From the NCBI GenBank assembly GCA_039917615.1, contig JBDSJD010000029.1:1-64000 (forward strand): DNA of 64,000 nt, given 5' to 3'. The notes below the pieces were generated by a model. The model saw nothing but the letters and a program-made list of their open reading frames with translations. It was not told the origin of the DNA and searched no databases. Shown here piece after piece: positions 1 to 8,051 of this stretch. Position numbers and translations under genes: made by a program. Source of the DNA: ZC4RG30 sp039917615 (GTDB taxonomy: Bacteria > Pseudomonadota > Gammaproteobacteria > Steroidobacterales > Steroidobacteraceae). Numbering within the stretch: position 1 is the stretch's first letter; each line of letters opens with the position of its first letter.

Positions 1-150
1 CGCGCAGAGGTCACTTCCAGGGGCGGCACCACAGAAGCGGCGTTGAACCGGTTTGGCGCGCTGGCGCTGGATCGCACCGTTGCCGAGGCCATGCAAGCTG
101 CTGCCGCGCGCAGCCAGGAACTGGCCGAACAGTTCGGCAAGCAGCCGTAA
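1..150 (+). CDS. proC: Pyrroline-5-carboxylate reductase, C-terminal fragment
   Basis: Only the last 49 codons lie in the window; the frame is open from base 1 to a TAA. The segment VTSRGGTTEAAL matches the conserved C-terminal dimer-domain motif of ProC (usually VTSPGGTTEAAL), which reduces pyrroline-5-carboxylate to proline with NAD(P)H in the cytoplasm. The Arg in place of the usual Pro is a small departure. The next gene is yggT, four bases on, and proC-yggT is a widely conserved pair, which supports the call although most of the enzyme is outside the window. Confidence 0.85.
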   Translation, partial: RAEVTSRGGTTEAALNRFGALALDRTVAEAMQAAAARSQELAEQFGKQP

Positions 151-154
151 CATC

Positions 155-685
155 ATGCTGCGTGCACTGCATTTCGTCGTCGATCAGCTGGTCACCCTGT
201 ACCAGGGCGTGCTGCTGCTGCGCCTGCTCATGCAGCTGACTCGCGCGGACTTTCGCAACCCGTTTGCGCGGGGCATCGTGCAACTGACCGACCCGCTGAT
301 TCTGCCATTGCGGCGCATGCTGCCGTCCGTGCGCCACGTGGATTCCGCATCCGTAGTGGCCATCCTGCTGGTCTCGGTGGCGAAGGTCTGGATATTGCAA
401 TTGATCGTGGGATTCGGCCTGCCAGGCATTGCAATACTGGTGCGGCACGTGCCCTTCGACATCGTAGACCTGGTACTCAGAACCTATCTCTACTCACTGA
501 TTCTGCACGCGATACTGTCGTTCGTTGCGCAGGGAAACTACTCACCCGTGCAATCCATTCTCGCCTCGATCTGCAATCCGGTGTTGAACCCGATACGCAA
601 GTTGATACCGTCAATTGCAGGTCTGGATCTGTCTGTATTGTGGGCATGTATTGCGATTCAGGCGCTGCTCATAATCCTTCACTGA
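155..685 (+). CDS. YggT family integral membrane protein
   Basis: A 176-residue membrane protein with two similar halves, each a hydrophobic segment followed by a NP(F/I)..P(L/I)R-type loop: FRNPFARGIVQLTDPLILPLRR near residues 30-60 (quoted here only as its key residues NP, DP, PLRR) and NPVLNPIRKLIPS near 145-157. This is the duplicated YggT (PF02325) layout. The start ATG lies four bases after the proC stop; a longer in-frame extension runs inside proC and is rejected. The molecular role of YggT is unsettled; family links are to osmotic tolerance and cell division. Probably co-transcribed with proC. Confidence 0.85.
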   Translation: MLRALHFVVDQLVTLYQGVLLLRLLMQLTRADFRNPFARGIVQLTDPLILPLRRMLPSVRHVDSASVVAILLVSVAKVWILQLIVGFGLPGIAILVRHVPFDIVDLVLRTYLYSLILHAILSFVAQGNYSPVQSILASICNPVLNPIRKLIPSIAGLDLSVLWACIAIQALLIILH

Positions 686-710
686 TGCAAAAGTGCTTTG
701 AAAAAAGCTA

Positions 711-738
711 TTGCGTGACAATGCGCATGTGCTATGTT
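711..738 (+). promoter_or_regulatory. Candidate sigma-70 promoter of the HU-like gene
   Basis: TTGCGT at 711-716 and TATGTT at 733-738 are separated by 16 bases and lie in an AT-richer patch just after yggT and about 70 bases before the HU-like start. Each hexamer has four matches to consensus. Inference from sequence only. Confidence 0.4.
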
Positions 739-808
739 TCGCGCGGAAATACAGCGGCGCGGTTGTTCCTCGCCGTTCAAATCATCTAATTTGCGGGAGT
801 ATCCAGAC

Positions 809-1120
809 ATGGCGAAAAAGGGCGGCGCACCGACCAAGTCCGAAATCATGGCCACCATTTCCAAGGACACGGAGTTGTCGCGCAAGCAGGTCAGTGGGGT
901 TTTCGAATCCCTCAACGGCATCATCCGCAAGAGCCTGCGCGGTCAAGGCATCGTCACGCTGCCCGGCCTGCTGAAGCTGAAGGTTGTGAAGAAGCCAGCC
1001 ACCAAGGCTCGCAAGGGCACCAACCCGTTCACCGGCGAAGAGATGACCTTCAAGGCCAAGCCGGCCAGCAAGAAGGTTCGCGCGCTGCCGCTGAAGAACC
1101 TGAAGGCGATGGTCAACTAA
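809..1120 (+). CDS. HU/IHF-like DNA-binding protein
   Basis: A 103-residue basic protein starting MAKKGGAPTKSEI. The first half resembles the HU helical dimer region (KSEIMATISKDTELSRKQV). The second half keeps the HU hallmarks: GxxxLPGLLKLKV, then the DNA-binding arm with KARKGTNPFTGEE and FKAKPASKKV. HU-family proteins bend and compact DNA. It is slightly longer than canonical HU (about 90) because of a Lys/Ala/Gly-rich N-terminus and a basic C-terminal tail. I chose the ATG at 809 because the 25 upstream in-frame codons are not protein-like. It is a single-gene unit with a promoter upstream and a strong terminator behind it. Confidence 0.85.
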   Translation: MAKKGGAPTKSEIMATISKDTELSRKQVSGVFESLNGIIRKSLRGQGIVTLPGLLKLKVVKKPATKARKGTNPFTGEEMTFKAKPASKKVRALPLKNLKAMVN

Positions 1121-1152
1121 GACCTCGCGCAAGTCTGCAAAAAGACTTCAAG

Positions 1153-1184
1153 GCCCGGAAAACCCAGTGTTTTCCGGGCTTTTT
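1153..1184 (+). terminator. Rho-independent terminator after the HU-like gene
   Basis: A perfect 11-bp stem (GCCCGGAAAAC at 1153-1163 with its complement at 1169-1179), a 5-base loop CCAGT and a run of five T. It ends the HU-like transcript immediately before the convergent hydrolase stop codon at 1188. Confidence 0.93.
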
Positions 1185-1187
1185 GCG

Positions 1188-1841
1188 TTATGAGGCCAGG
1201 AAGGGCAACACCTGCTCCTGCAGCGCGCCCAACTGGCCATGGAAGTAATGCCCCACGCCGGGCAACACCACCAACCGTGGCGGCGGTTGCAGTCGCGCCG
1301 CCCAGTCGATCACCGTGCGCGCATCGACCACTTCATCTGCGTCGCCCTGCACAATCAGCCATGGGCAGTTCGGCACAACGATGTCACGCACTGCGTCGTA
1401 GTTGCTCGCCAGGGCCGGCGCCACCGTTACGAGTCGCGCGATGCTTCCCAGACCACTGGTGGTGCTGGCGCGCAATGCCACAACACCACCGAATGAAAAT
1501 CCGCCCAGCCACAATTGGGCATCCGGCCAGCGCTGCCTTCCCCACGCCACAACAGACAGCGCATCGTCGGTTTCGCCCCGGCCTTCGTCGAAGCTGCCGC
1601 TGCTTTCACCCACGCCGCGATAGTTGAAGCGCAGCGAGGGCACGCCAAGCTCGTGCGCGGTGCGCGCCAGTGTCGTCACCACCTTGTTGGTCATGGTGCC
1701 GCCATGCAAAGGATGGGGATGACAAACAACCATGAAGGCAGCAGGCATTTGGGCCTCTGCCGGAATGTCTGCCACAGCTTCCAGCGCGCCTGCGGTGCCC
1801 GCGAGCACGAGGCGCTGCACCACCGGCGGGCTGCGGCTCAC
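1188..1841 (-). CDS. Alpha/beta hydrolase, dienelactone-hydrolase-like
   Basis: A 217-residue alpha/beta hydrolase. Visible motifs: HPHPLHGGTMTNKVV (oxyanion region), FNYRGVGESSG, nucleophile elbow GFSFGG (catalytic Ser), the acid region QGDADEVVD and the catalytic His in GVGHYFHG. This is the COG2945-type small hydrolase pattern; the natural substrate cannot be read from sequence. The start is taken as GTG at 1841, which overlaps the msrB stop by four bases (GTGA), because the longer frame runs backwards through msrB and is not protein-like. Translation is therefore probably coupled to msrB. Confidence 0.75.
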   Translation of the reverse strand: MSRSPPVVQRLVLAGTAGALEAVADIPAEAQMPAAFMVVCHPHPLHGGTMTNKVVTTLARTAHELGVPSLRFNYRGVGESSGSFDEGRGETDDALSVVAWGRQRWPDAQLWLGGFSFGGVVALRASTTSGLGSIARLVTVAPALASNYDAVRDIVVPNCPWLIVQGDADEVVDARTVIDWAARLQPPPRLVVLPGVGHYFHGQLGALQEQVLPFLAS

Positions 1842-2239
1842 TCCTGCGGTCCGCGAAAGCCCAGTGACGCCGAATTGATGCAGTAACGCAGTCCGGTGGG
1901 CTCGGGACCATCGTCGAACACATGCCCCAGGTGCGCATCGCAACTGGCGCAGGTGACTTCGGTGCGGACCATGCCGTGAGAGGTATCGCGGTGCTGGCGC
2001 ACGTGATCGCCCGCCAGCGGCAACCAGAAGCTCGGCCAGCCACAACCGGCATCGAACTTCTTTGCGGACTCGAACAGATCCGTGCCACAGACCACGCAGT
2101 AGTAGGTGCCCACATCGGTGTGCGCCGCGTATTGGCCACTGAACGGGCGCTCAGTGCCCTTTTCCTGCGTCACGTGGTATTGCAAGGGCGACAGTCGACT
2201 GCGTAGCTCTTGCTCGCTTGGCTTGCGGCTCTGACTCAT
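1838..2239 (-). CDS. msrB: Peptide-methionine (R)-S-oxide reductase
   Basis: A 133-residue MsrB that repairs methionine-R-sulfoxide in proteins using thioredoxin. Two CxxC pairs that bind structural zinc are at Cys48/51 (YYCVVCG) and Cys97/100 (CASCDAHLGH). The catalytic Cys120 lies in RYCINSASLGF, and the GCGWPSF segment is standard. Length is normal for a single-domain MsrB. It lies seven bases downstream of htpG on the same strand and overlaps the hydrolase by four bases, so htpG-msrB-hydrolase probably forms one stress-response transcript. Confidence 0.95.
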   Translation of the reverse strand: MSQSRKPSEQELRSRLSPLQYHVTQEKGTERPFSGQYAAHTDVGTYYCVVCGTDLFESAKKFDAGCGWPSFWLPLAGDHVRQHRDTSHGMVRTEVTCASCDAHLGHVFDDGPEPTGLRYCINSASLGFRGPQE

Positions 2240-2246
2240 CGGGATC

Positions 2247-4130
2247 TCACTTCAGCAGCTTGAGCAACAGGCTGTTCAGACGGCGGACATAATCGCCGGG
2301 ATTCTCGACATGTCCCTGCTCGGTCAGCTGCGCCTGATCGTACAGCAGCTGCGACAGCTCGTTGAAATCCTCACCCTCGAGGGTTGCCAGGCGCTGCACA
2401 AGCGGATGCGCCATGTTCAGCTCCAGCTGCGGCTTGCTGGGCGGCGCATCGCCACGACCGGCTGCTGCCAGGATGCGGCGCATGGATTCGCTCATGTCGT
2501 CGTCGCTGCGCGTCAGACAGGCGGGCGACTCGGCAAGACGCTGGCTTACCTTCACGCCGGCAACCGCGTCGCCCAGCGCGGCTGCAATGCGGCCAAACAG
2601 CGCCTCGTGACTGCTGTTCGTGGTGGCGTCGGGCGGCAACGGCGCATCGCCCAGCTTCGCGAGGTCCAGGTCGCCGCGCGCGGCATCCTGGAAGCTCTTG
2701 CCGTCGAACTCGTGCAGCTGACCCATGATCCAGGGGTCCACGCGGTCGCCCAGCAGCAGCACTTCCACCTTGCGGGCGCGTAGTTGCTCTATGAACGGGC
2801 TACTGCGAGCCGCAGCGCGGCTCTCAGCCAGGACGTAGTAGATCTTCTGCTGCCCGGCCTGCATGCGGGCCACGTAGTCCGCCAGCGCCACCTTGTCTTC
2901 GTCGCCGGCCTCATGCGTGCTGGCGAAGCGCAACAGCGGCAGCAGCTTGTCGCGGTTGCTGTAATCCTCGGCCACGCCCTCTTTGATGACCTGGCCGAAC
3001 TCCTTCCAGACCTTCGCGTACTGGCCAGAATCCTCCTTTGCGATCTTGCCGATCATGTCCAGCGCACGCTTGGTCAGCGCACTCTTCATGGCCTCGACTT
3101 CCGGATCCTTCTGCAACAGTTCGCGCGACACGTTCAATGGCAGGTCGGCGGAATCGAGAACTCCCTTGATGAAGCGCAGATACAGCGGAAGAAACTCTGC
3201 ACTGTTATCCATGATGAACACGCGTCTCACGTGTAGCTTCAGCCCACGAGCGGCGTCGCGCTGCCACAGGTCGAATGGCGCGTGTGCCGGGATGTACAGC
3301 AGGCTTGTGTATTCGCGCTTGCCCTCGACACGGTTGTGGCTCCAGGACAATGGCGCCTCGGAGTCGTGGCTGATGTGGCGGTAGAACTCGCGGTATTCGT
3401 CGTCGGTGATCTCGCTGCGGGGCCGGGTCCACATCGCCTTGGCCTGGTTCACGGCCTCGAAATCCAGGGTCGCGGCCCCCTGCTTCGGCATGTACACCGG
3501 GAATGCCAGGTGATCGGAGTAACGGCGCACCAGCGAGCGCAGGCGCCAGATATCGGCGAATTCCTTCGCGTCATCCTTCAGGTGCAGGGTCACGGTGGTA
3601 CCGCGCGCCGCATGCTCCACGGTTTCAACCGTGAAGTCCCCATCGGCGGAGGACTCCCAGCGCACACCGTTCGAAGTGGCCTCGCCCGCCTTGCGGGTGC
3701 GCACCTCCACTCGTTCGGCCACGATGAAAGCCGAATAGAAGCCCACGCCGAACTGGCCGATGAGCGCGGAATCCTTCTGTGCATCGCCGGTGAGCTTGCC
3801 GAAAAACTCCGCTGTGCCGGATTTGGCGATGGTGCCCAGGTGCGTCACGGCCTCGTCACGGGTCATGCCGATGCCATTGTCGCGAACGGAGATGGTGCCG
3901 GCCTTTTCGTCGGCCTCTATCCAGACGCCCAGATCGCGTTCGTCACCCAGCAGATCCGGATTGGCCAGCGCCAGGAAGCGCAGCTTGTCGTTGGCATCGG
4001 ATGCGTTGGAAATCAGCTCCCGCAGGAAGATCTCGCGGTGGCTGTAGAGCGAGTGGATCATGAGCTTCAGCAGCTCACGCACCTCGGCCTTGAATCCCAG
4101 CTTTTCGGGGGCGGGGGCGGTCTCGGACAT
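2247..4130 (-). CDS. htpG: Molecular chaperone HtpG (bacterial Hsp90)
   Basis: A 627-residue Hsp90 homologue with normal bacterial length. The N-terminal GHKL ATPase shows the E..LISNASDANDKLR segment, DNGIGMT and the GQFGVGFYSAF lid motif. The middle domain has the conserved SREIL-like NVSRELLQ and the catalytic-loop Arg. The C-terminal dimerisation domain ends in LLKLLK. HtpG is a cytosolic ATP-dependent chaperone that refolds stressed proteins with DnaK. The ATG at 4130 gives the usual N-terminus. A sigma-32-like promoter stands about 45 bases upstream, and msrB follows after seven bases. Confidence 0.97.
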   Translation of the reverse strand: MSETAPAPEKLGFKAEVRELLKLMIHSLYSHREIFLRELISNASDANDKLRFLALANPDLLGDERDLGVWIEADEKAGTISVRDNGIGMTRDEAVTHLGTIAKSGTAEFFGKLTGDAQKDSALIGQFGVGFYSAFIVAERVEVRTRKAGEATSNGVRWESSADGDFTVETVEHAARGTTVTLHLKDDAKEFADIWRLRSLVRRYSDHLAFPVYMPKQGAATLDFEAVNQAKAMWTRPRSEITDDEYREFYRHISHDSEAPLSWSHNRVEGKREYTSLLYIPAHAPFDLWQRDAARGLKLHVRRVFIMDNSAEFLPLYLRFIKGVLDSADLPLNVSRELLQKDPEVEAMKSALTKRALDMIGKIAKEDSGQYAKVWKEFGQVIKEGVAEDYSNRDKLLPLLRFASTHEAGDEDKVALADYVARMQAGQQKIYYVLAESRAAARSSPFIEQLRARKVEVLLLGDRVDPWIMGQLHEFDGKSFQDAARGDLDLAKLGDAPLPPDATTNSSHEALFGRIAAALGDAVAGVKVSQRLAESPACLTRSDDDMSESMRRILAAAGRGDAPPSKPQLELNMAHPLVQRLATLEGEDFNELSQLLYDQAQLTEQGHVENPGDYVRRLNSLLLKLLK

Positions 4131-4172
4131 GGAAAACTCCGGCTTGGACTAACGGTGGGAAACCGTCGCCAA

Positions 4173-4200
4173 TGATGAGGCCGGATCAGCTTAGTTCAAG
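4173..4200 (-). promoter_or_regulatory. Sigma-32-type heat-shock promoter of htpG
   Basis: Read on the minus strand, CTTGAAC (4200-4194) and CCTCATCA (4180-4173) are separated by 13 bases and match the RpoH consensus CTTGAAA / CCCCATnT with the right spacing. This predicts a transcript start near 4166 and a leader of about 36 bases before the htpG ATG. Confidence 0.6.
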
Positions 4201-4315
4201 TGGGTGGGGCAGCGCCGCGCCAGATTCCCCATTGCGCCGCCAGCTGGCGGCCATAGCCCAGGACTTCGTCCAGCTCATCCCACAACAGCAGCAAGCGCTC
4301 CAAGCGTCTGCTCAC
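4196..4315 (-). CDS. Possible 39-residue coupled small protein
   Basis: A GTG overlaps the stop of the upstream small gene by four bases (GTGA) and opens a 39-codon frame, SRRLERLLLLWDELDEVLGY..., rich in Leu/Glu/Arg with an amphipathic helix pattern. Overlap-type coupling and the non-random composition argue for a real gene, but I recognise no family. The frame ends four bases into the -35 region of the htpG promoter. Confidence 0.35.
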   Translation of the reverse strand: MSRRLERLLLLWDELDEVLGYGRQLAAQWGIWRGAAPPT

Positions 4316-4533
4316 TTCTTCTTCGGTGGCGTATCGGATTCCCAGCCCTGGCGGATCTTGTCCGACCAGTTCTTGTAGTTCGCCCAGGTGTTCAGGTTGC
4401 GGCTGATGGCGGCATGGCGACCCCGGCCACGCTGCATGCGCGCGGCCCACTCCGCATACAGCTCCGAGCTGCCCGGACCGGGACGTTCGCCCGTAGTCAC
4501 CAGATCATCGCCCTGCGGATCAATGTTCGACAT
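4312..4533 (-). CDS. Small hypothetical protein
   Basis: Seventy-three residues from the ATG at 4533 (MSNIDPQGDDLV), ending in a basic DTPPKKK tail. It is polar with several Trp (EWAAR, TWANYKNWSDKIRQGW), has no signal peptide and no motif I recognise. A longer frame begins 22 codons upstream, but that extension (Arg/Thr/Pro-rich) looks like non-coding. The 39-residue frame overlaps its stop, so the two may be translated together. Confidence 0.45.
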   Translation of the reverse strand: MSNIDPQGDDLVTTGERPGPGSSELYAEWAARMQRGRGRHAAISRNLNTWANYKNWSDKIRQGWESDTPPKKK

Positions 4534-4703
4534 GCCGGTTTGCCCTGGCCCGATGCGACGGACCGTTTGCCGTGAAGGAGTGCAAACCAGAGTAGTCAAT
4601 AGCGCTGTTAAATCGACAGGAACTGAGTCACGGGCGGCGCAACCTCCGGCACAGGCAATGACGTCGATTTCTGGCGAGGCGCTTCTGGATGCCGCGCGGT
4701 CGC

Positions 4704-4805
4704 GCTGGATGCGGTTGCCGCGCTCAGACAGTTCGGCCCCTCACCAGCAACGCGGTACGAAACAACTCAGTTGGGCCGAAAACTCGCGCGGCAACCGCAT
4801 CCAGC
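4704..4805. repeat. Inverted repeat, 20-bp perfect arms
   Basis: GCTGGATGCGGTTGCCGCGC at 4704-4723 recurs as its exact reverse complement at 4786-4805, leaving a 62-base centre. Weaker complementarity continues inward (TTCGGCCC near 4730 against GGGCCGAA near 4773). It lies in the gene-free spacer 4600-5006 between two minus-strand genes, 55 bases from a second inverted repeat. Confidence 0.8.
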
Positions 4806-4859
4806 ACACCCGCGCTACGTCCCGCAATGATCCGACCGAAATACAGCACTGCGCGTGAC

Positions 4860-4957
4860 GGTGCGGGCGTGGTGTGTGAAATCTTGCGCGCGCGAGTTTA
4901 GGCCGTCCTCGGCCGGTGTCTGAGCGCGCGCAAGATTTCACACGCCGCGCCCGCACC
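4860..4957. repeat. Long inverted repeat, 34-bp arms with nested hairpin
   Basis: Arms at 4860-4893 and 4924-4957 are reverse complements with two mismatches (GGTGCGGGCG...GTGTGAAATC...GCGCGCGC). The 30-base centre contains its own small hairpin, GGCCG at 4901-4905 against CGGCC at 4910-4914. There is no T tract, so it is not a classic terminator. It resembles a REP/BIME-like palindromic unit or the remnant of a MITE. The rest of 4600-5006 shows no supportable gene. Confidence 0.85.
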
Positions 4958-5006
4958 ATTGCACCAGTCCTGTAAATCCGCCGATCCAACCCGCGACGCG
5001 GCGTAA

Positions 5007-6392
5007 CTACGTGATGATCCGGTAACAGGGCGTGTAAACGGTGCCAGGAAGCTTCATTCGACCCTGCGCGACGAAGCCACGCAAGAGCTCGTCGAGCAGC
5101 CGCATCAGCTCCGGATCACCGCTGAGTTCGAACGGCCCGTGTGCCTCGATCGCGGCGATGCCCTGCTCCTTCACATTGCCGGCCACGATGCCGGAGAAGG
5201 CACGCCGCAGATTCGCCACCAGCAGGTGTTGCGGCTGGTCACGATGCAGCGCCAGGCGGCGCATGCTGTCGTGCGTCACCTCAAAGGGATGCTGGAAGTC
5301 TTCCGGCACATGCAGCAGCCAGTTGAACGAGTAGGAATCGTTGCTGGCGCGGCGACGCGTGCGCACCTGCGACACGTCCTTGACCATCTGCCGCGCGACC
5401 AGGCCCGGATCGCCGACGACAATGCGTAGCCGATCCATGGCCCGCGGCCCAACGGCCGCTTCAATGAACTGGCGGATCTGCGTGAAATAGCCGGCACTGT
5501 GCTCGGGGCCGGTGAGGATCACCGGCAGCAGCTGTTCCGCATTGCGCGGATCGAGCAGGATGCCGAGCAGATACAGCACTTCCTCTGCCGTGCCGACGCC
5601 GCCGGGAAATACCACCACACCATGCGCCAGACGCACGAAGGCCTCCAGGCGCTTTTCGATGTCCGGCATGATCACGAGCTGGTTCACGATGGCATTTGGC
5701 GGCTCGGCTGCGATGATGCCCGGCTCGGTCAGCCCGATATAGCGGCCATGGGAATTGCGCTGCTTGGCGTGGCCGATGGTCGCGCCCTTCATCGGACCCT
5801 TCATGGCGCCCGGCCCGCAGCCGGTGCACACATCCAGGCCGCGCAGGCCGAATTCATAACCGACTTTCTTGGTGTACTGGTATTCGGGCTCGCTGATCGA
5901 GTGTCCGCCCCAGCAAACCACGAGGTTCGGCTTGATGCGGCGATCCAGCACGCGCGCATTGCGCAGCACATGGAACACGGCATTGGTGATGTCGGTGCTG
6001 TTGGCAAGGTCGAAGCGGCCGTTCTGGTCGATCTCGTGCGCGATGTACACCACGTCGCGCAGCACCGCGAACAGGTGTTCTTTGATGCCATGAATCATCT
6101 GTCCGTCGACAAATGCGCCGGCCGGCGCATTGCGGATCTCAAGGCGGATGCCCCAGGGATGGCGCACCACCTTCAACTCGAAGCTGCGGTAGCGCTCGAA
6201 CAGCTCCTTGGCGTTGTCGTTGTCGCTGCCGGAATTGAGGATGGCGAGCGCGCAGCGGCGGAACAGCGGATGGATGCCGCCTTGCCCGGAATTGAGCAGC
6301 ACGTCGATCTCCGACTGCGACAGCATTTCCAGGCTGCCGCGCGGCCCTACGCTCGCGTCGACGACTTCCGGCAGGTCAACGATGGCTTCCAA
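5007..6392 (-). CDS. ppnN: Pyrimidine/purine nucleotide 5'-monophosphate nucleosidase PpnN
   Basis: A 461-residue protein collinear with E. coli PpnN/YgdH (454 residues), which cleaves nucleoside monophosphates to base and ribose phosphate and is allosterically controlled by (p)ppGpp. Conserved blocks: GSLEMLSQSEID near the N-terminus, CWGGHSISEPEY, CTGCGPGAMKGPMKGA, IIMPDIEKRLEAFVR, the LOG-family signature PGGVGTAEEVLYLLGILLD, and FSGIVAGNVKEQGI near the C-terminus. The frame opens with TTG; no ATG precedes the conserved block, so a TTG start is likely. It is a stand-alone cytosolic enzyme. Confidence 0.93.
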   Translation of the reverse strand: MEAIVDLPEVVDASVGPRGSLEMLSQSEIDVLLNSGQGGIHPLFRRCALAILNSGSDNDNAKELFERYRSFELKVVRHPWGIRLEIRNAPAGAFVDGQMIHGIKEHLFAVLRDVVYIAHEIDQNGRFDLANSTDITNAVFHVLRNARVLDRRIKPNLVVCWGGHSISEPEYQYTKKVGYEFGLRGLDVCTGCGPGAMKGPMKGATIGHAKQRNSHGRYIGLTEPGIIAAEPPNAIVNQLVIMPDIEKRLEAFVRLAHGVVVFPGGVGTAEEVLYLLGILLDPRNAEQLLPVILTGPEHSAGYFTQIRQFIEAAVGPRAMDRLRIVVGDPGLVARQMVKDVSQVRTRRRASNDSYSFNWLLHVPEDFQHPFEVTHDSMRRLALHRDQPQHLLVANLRRAFSGIVAGNVKEQGIAAIEAHGPFELSGDPELMRLLDELLRGFVAQGRMKLPGTVYTPCYRIIT

Positions 6393-6415
6393 GTAAAGTG
6401 TCTCGCTCCCGCCCG

Positions 6416-6928
6416 TCAGGGCAGGATATCGATGGGCGTGTTGTTATTGGTCAGCAGCCAGATTTCGATCATGTCGGAATTCGACACGGCGATGCAGCCG
6501 TCAGTCCAGTCGCGCTCATAGTAGCCGGGATCACGCTTCAGCAAGTTCGGCAGGCCGTGAATCATGATCGACCCGCCCGGATCCCTGCCATTGGCCTTGG
6601 CGAGCTTGACGTCGCGCTGGTTGGGATAGGAAACCAGGATGGAAAGAAAGAAGTCGCTGCGGGCATTGCGGCGCGTGAGGTAGTAGCTTCCCTCGGGCGT
6701 GCGGTAGTCGCCCGCGCGCTCCTTGGGACCCTGCGGCATCAGACCCAGCGACACCTTGAAAGTGCGTAGCACTTGGGTGCCCTGCAAGAGCTCCATGCGC
6801 CGCTCGGCTTTGTGGACCACCACGCGCGTAGCGGTGGGCAGCGCCTCCGCCCCAATGGGAACACTCACCCCCAGGAGGGCGAGCAGGATGATCGACGCGG
6901 CAATGTGGTTGGCAAGTCGGATGGCCAT
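6416..6928 (-). CDS. Exported L,D-transpeptidase (YkuD family)
   Basis: A 170-residue protein with an N-terminal hydrophobic export segment (residues 8-28) and a YkuD domain. His124 lies in IMIHGLPN and the catalytic Cys145 in DWTDGCIAVSN, the S/TxGC(I/R) signature, so the active site is intact. These enzymes act on meso-diaminopimelate stems of peptidoglycan, making 3-3 crosslinks, attaching lipoprotein or, in the YafK/DpaA subgroup, releasing it; this short form is closest in motif to that subgroup. A GGAGG directly abuts the ATG, unusually close, so the true start may lie slightly downstream. It ends 23 bases before ppnN's start. Confidence 0.82.
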   Translation of the reverse strand: MAIRLANHIAASIILLALLGVSVPIGAEALPTATRVVVHKAERRMELLQGTQVLRTFKVSLGLMPQGPKERAGDYRTPEGSYYLTRRNARSDFFLSILVSYPNQRDVKLAKANGRDPGGSIMIHGLPNLLKRDPGYYERDWTDGCIAVSNSDMIEIWLLTNNNTPIDILP

Positions 6929-7050
6929 CCTCCGGTTTGCTTGAATTGTGGTTACGCCAAGACTATATAGAAGTGCGGGTTATGTGAACTGCCGATTGCC
7001 GCACGATTCGCGGCAACTCAAGGGTTTTGCCCAGGCCGATATCTCACACG

Positions 7051-8016
7051 ATGCCCCGGTCACGACAAGGTGAATCACTTCTGAACGCACGACGCGACAA
7101 CCTGCCGGGCCAACGTTTTTTCGTTGCCGCCGCGCTGGCACTTGGCTGCGCATTATGTTTCGCCGCTGCCCCGAAGGCCGGATATCGCAGCGCTGGCGAT
7201 ATCATCGACGCCGCGCCAGACAGTGCCTGGCGCACCCCTGCCGCGGAGAATCTGCTCTACATGCTGCTTCCTGGTGGCGTTGTGATCATCGAGCTTGCGC
7301 CGGATTTCGCGCCCGCGCATGTCGCCAACATCCGCGCGCTGGCGCGCGGGAAATTCTGGGATGGCGCCAGTATTTACCGCGCCCAGGACAACTTCGTGGT
7401 GCAGTTCGGCGACGCGCAAGGCGATGATCCGGCCAAGGCGAAGTCGCTGGGTTCGGCAAAAGACCATCTCCCTGCCGAGTTCAATCGTGAAGCAAAGGGT
7501 CTGGCCTTCGACCGCCTGCCTGACGGCGACGGCTGGGCGCCGGAAGCAGGATTCAGCGGTGGCTTCCCTGCCGCGCGCGATCCAAAGACCGGCCGTGCCT
7601 GGCTCGCCCACTGCTACGGCACCGTTGGCGCGGGTCGTGGCAACGCCGCGGACAGCAGCACCGGCGCAGAACTCTATGTGGTGATCGGTCAGGCGCCCCG
7701 ACAGCTGGACGACAACATCACCGTGGTCGGTCATGTGCTGCAGGGCATGGAGCTGTTGAGCGCAATCCGCCGCGGCTCGGGACCTGCAGGTTTCTATGAG
7801 GACGCGGCTGAACGCACGCCGATCCGTGCGGTCCGGCTGGCAAGTGAGGTACCCGAGGCCGCACACGTGCCGTTGCAGGTGCTACGAACGGACACGCAGA
7901 CCTTCCGCGATGTGGTTGAAGCGAGGCGCAACCGACTGGATGAGTTCTACAAGCGCCCGGCGGGGCACATCGACCTGTGCAATGTGGAGATAACGGTGCG
8001 CGCCGCGCCGCGCTGA
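7051..8016 (+). CDS. Exported cyclophilin-type peptidylprolyl isomerase
   Basis: A 321-residue cyclophilin with a hydrophobic signal region (FFVAAALALGCALCFAAA, near residues 25-42). The fold is recognisable from ELAPDFAPAHVANIRAL, FWDGASIYRAQDNFVVQFGD (core IYRAQDNFVVQFGD), the GELYVVIG-like AELYVVIGQAPRQLDDN and VVGHVLQGMELL. It is longer than the single-domain enzymes owing to an insertion around residues 130-190 and an extra C-terminal tail ending CNVEITVRAAPR. It probably assists folding of periplasmic proteins. I chose ATG 7051; a TTG at 7027 is the alternative. Confidence 0.82.
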   Translation: MPRSRQGESLLNARRDNLPGQRFFVAAALALGCALCFAAAPKAGYRSAGDIIDAAPDSAWRTPAAENLLYMLLPGGVVIIELAPDFAPAHVANIRALARGKFWDGASIYRAQDNFVVQFGDAQGDDPAKAKSLGSAKDHLPAEFNREAKGLAFDRLPDGDGWAPEAGFSGGFPAARDPKTGRAWLAHCYGTVGAGRGNAADSSTGAELYVVIGQAPRQLDDNITVVGHVLQGMELLSAIRRGSGPAGFYEDAAERTPIRAVRLASEVPEAAHVPLQVLRTDTQTFRDVVEARRNRLDEFYKRPAGHIDLCNVEITVRAAPR

Positions 8017-8051
8017 CGCAGCGCCAGTCAGGCCGCGGATCGCGCCTGCTT

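Noticed and set aside
3282..4175. 297-codon frame opposite htpG
   Set aside because: Shadow of htpG; no protein-like motif or start signal.
4741..4989. 82-codon frame across the inverted-repeat spacer
   Set aside because: It is largely made by the repeat arms and has Cys/Arg-rich composition with no ribosome site.
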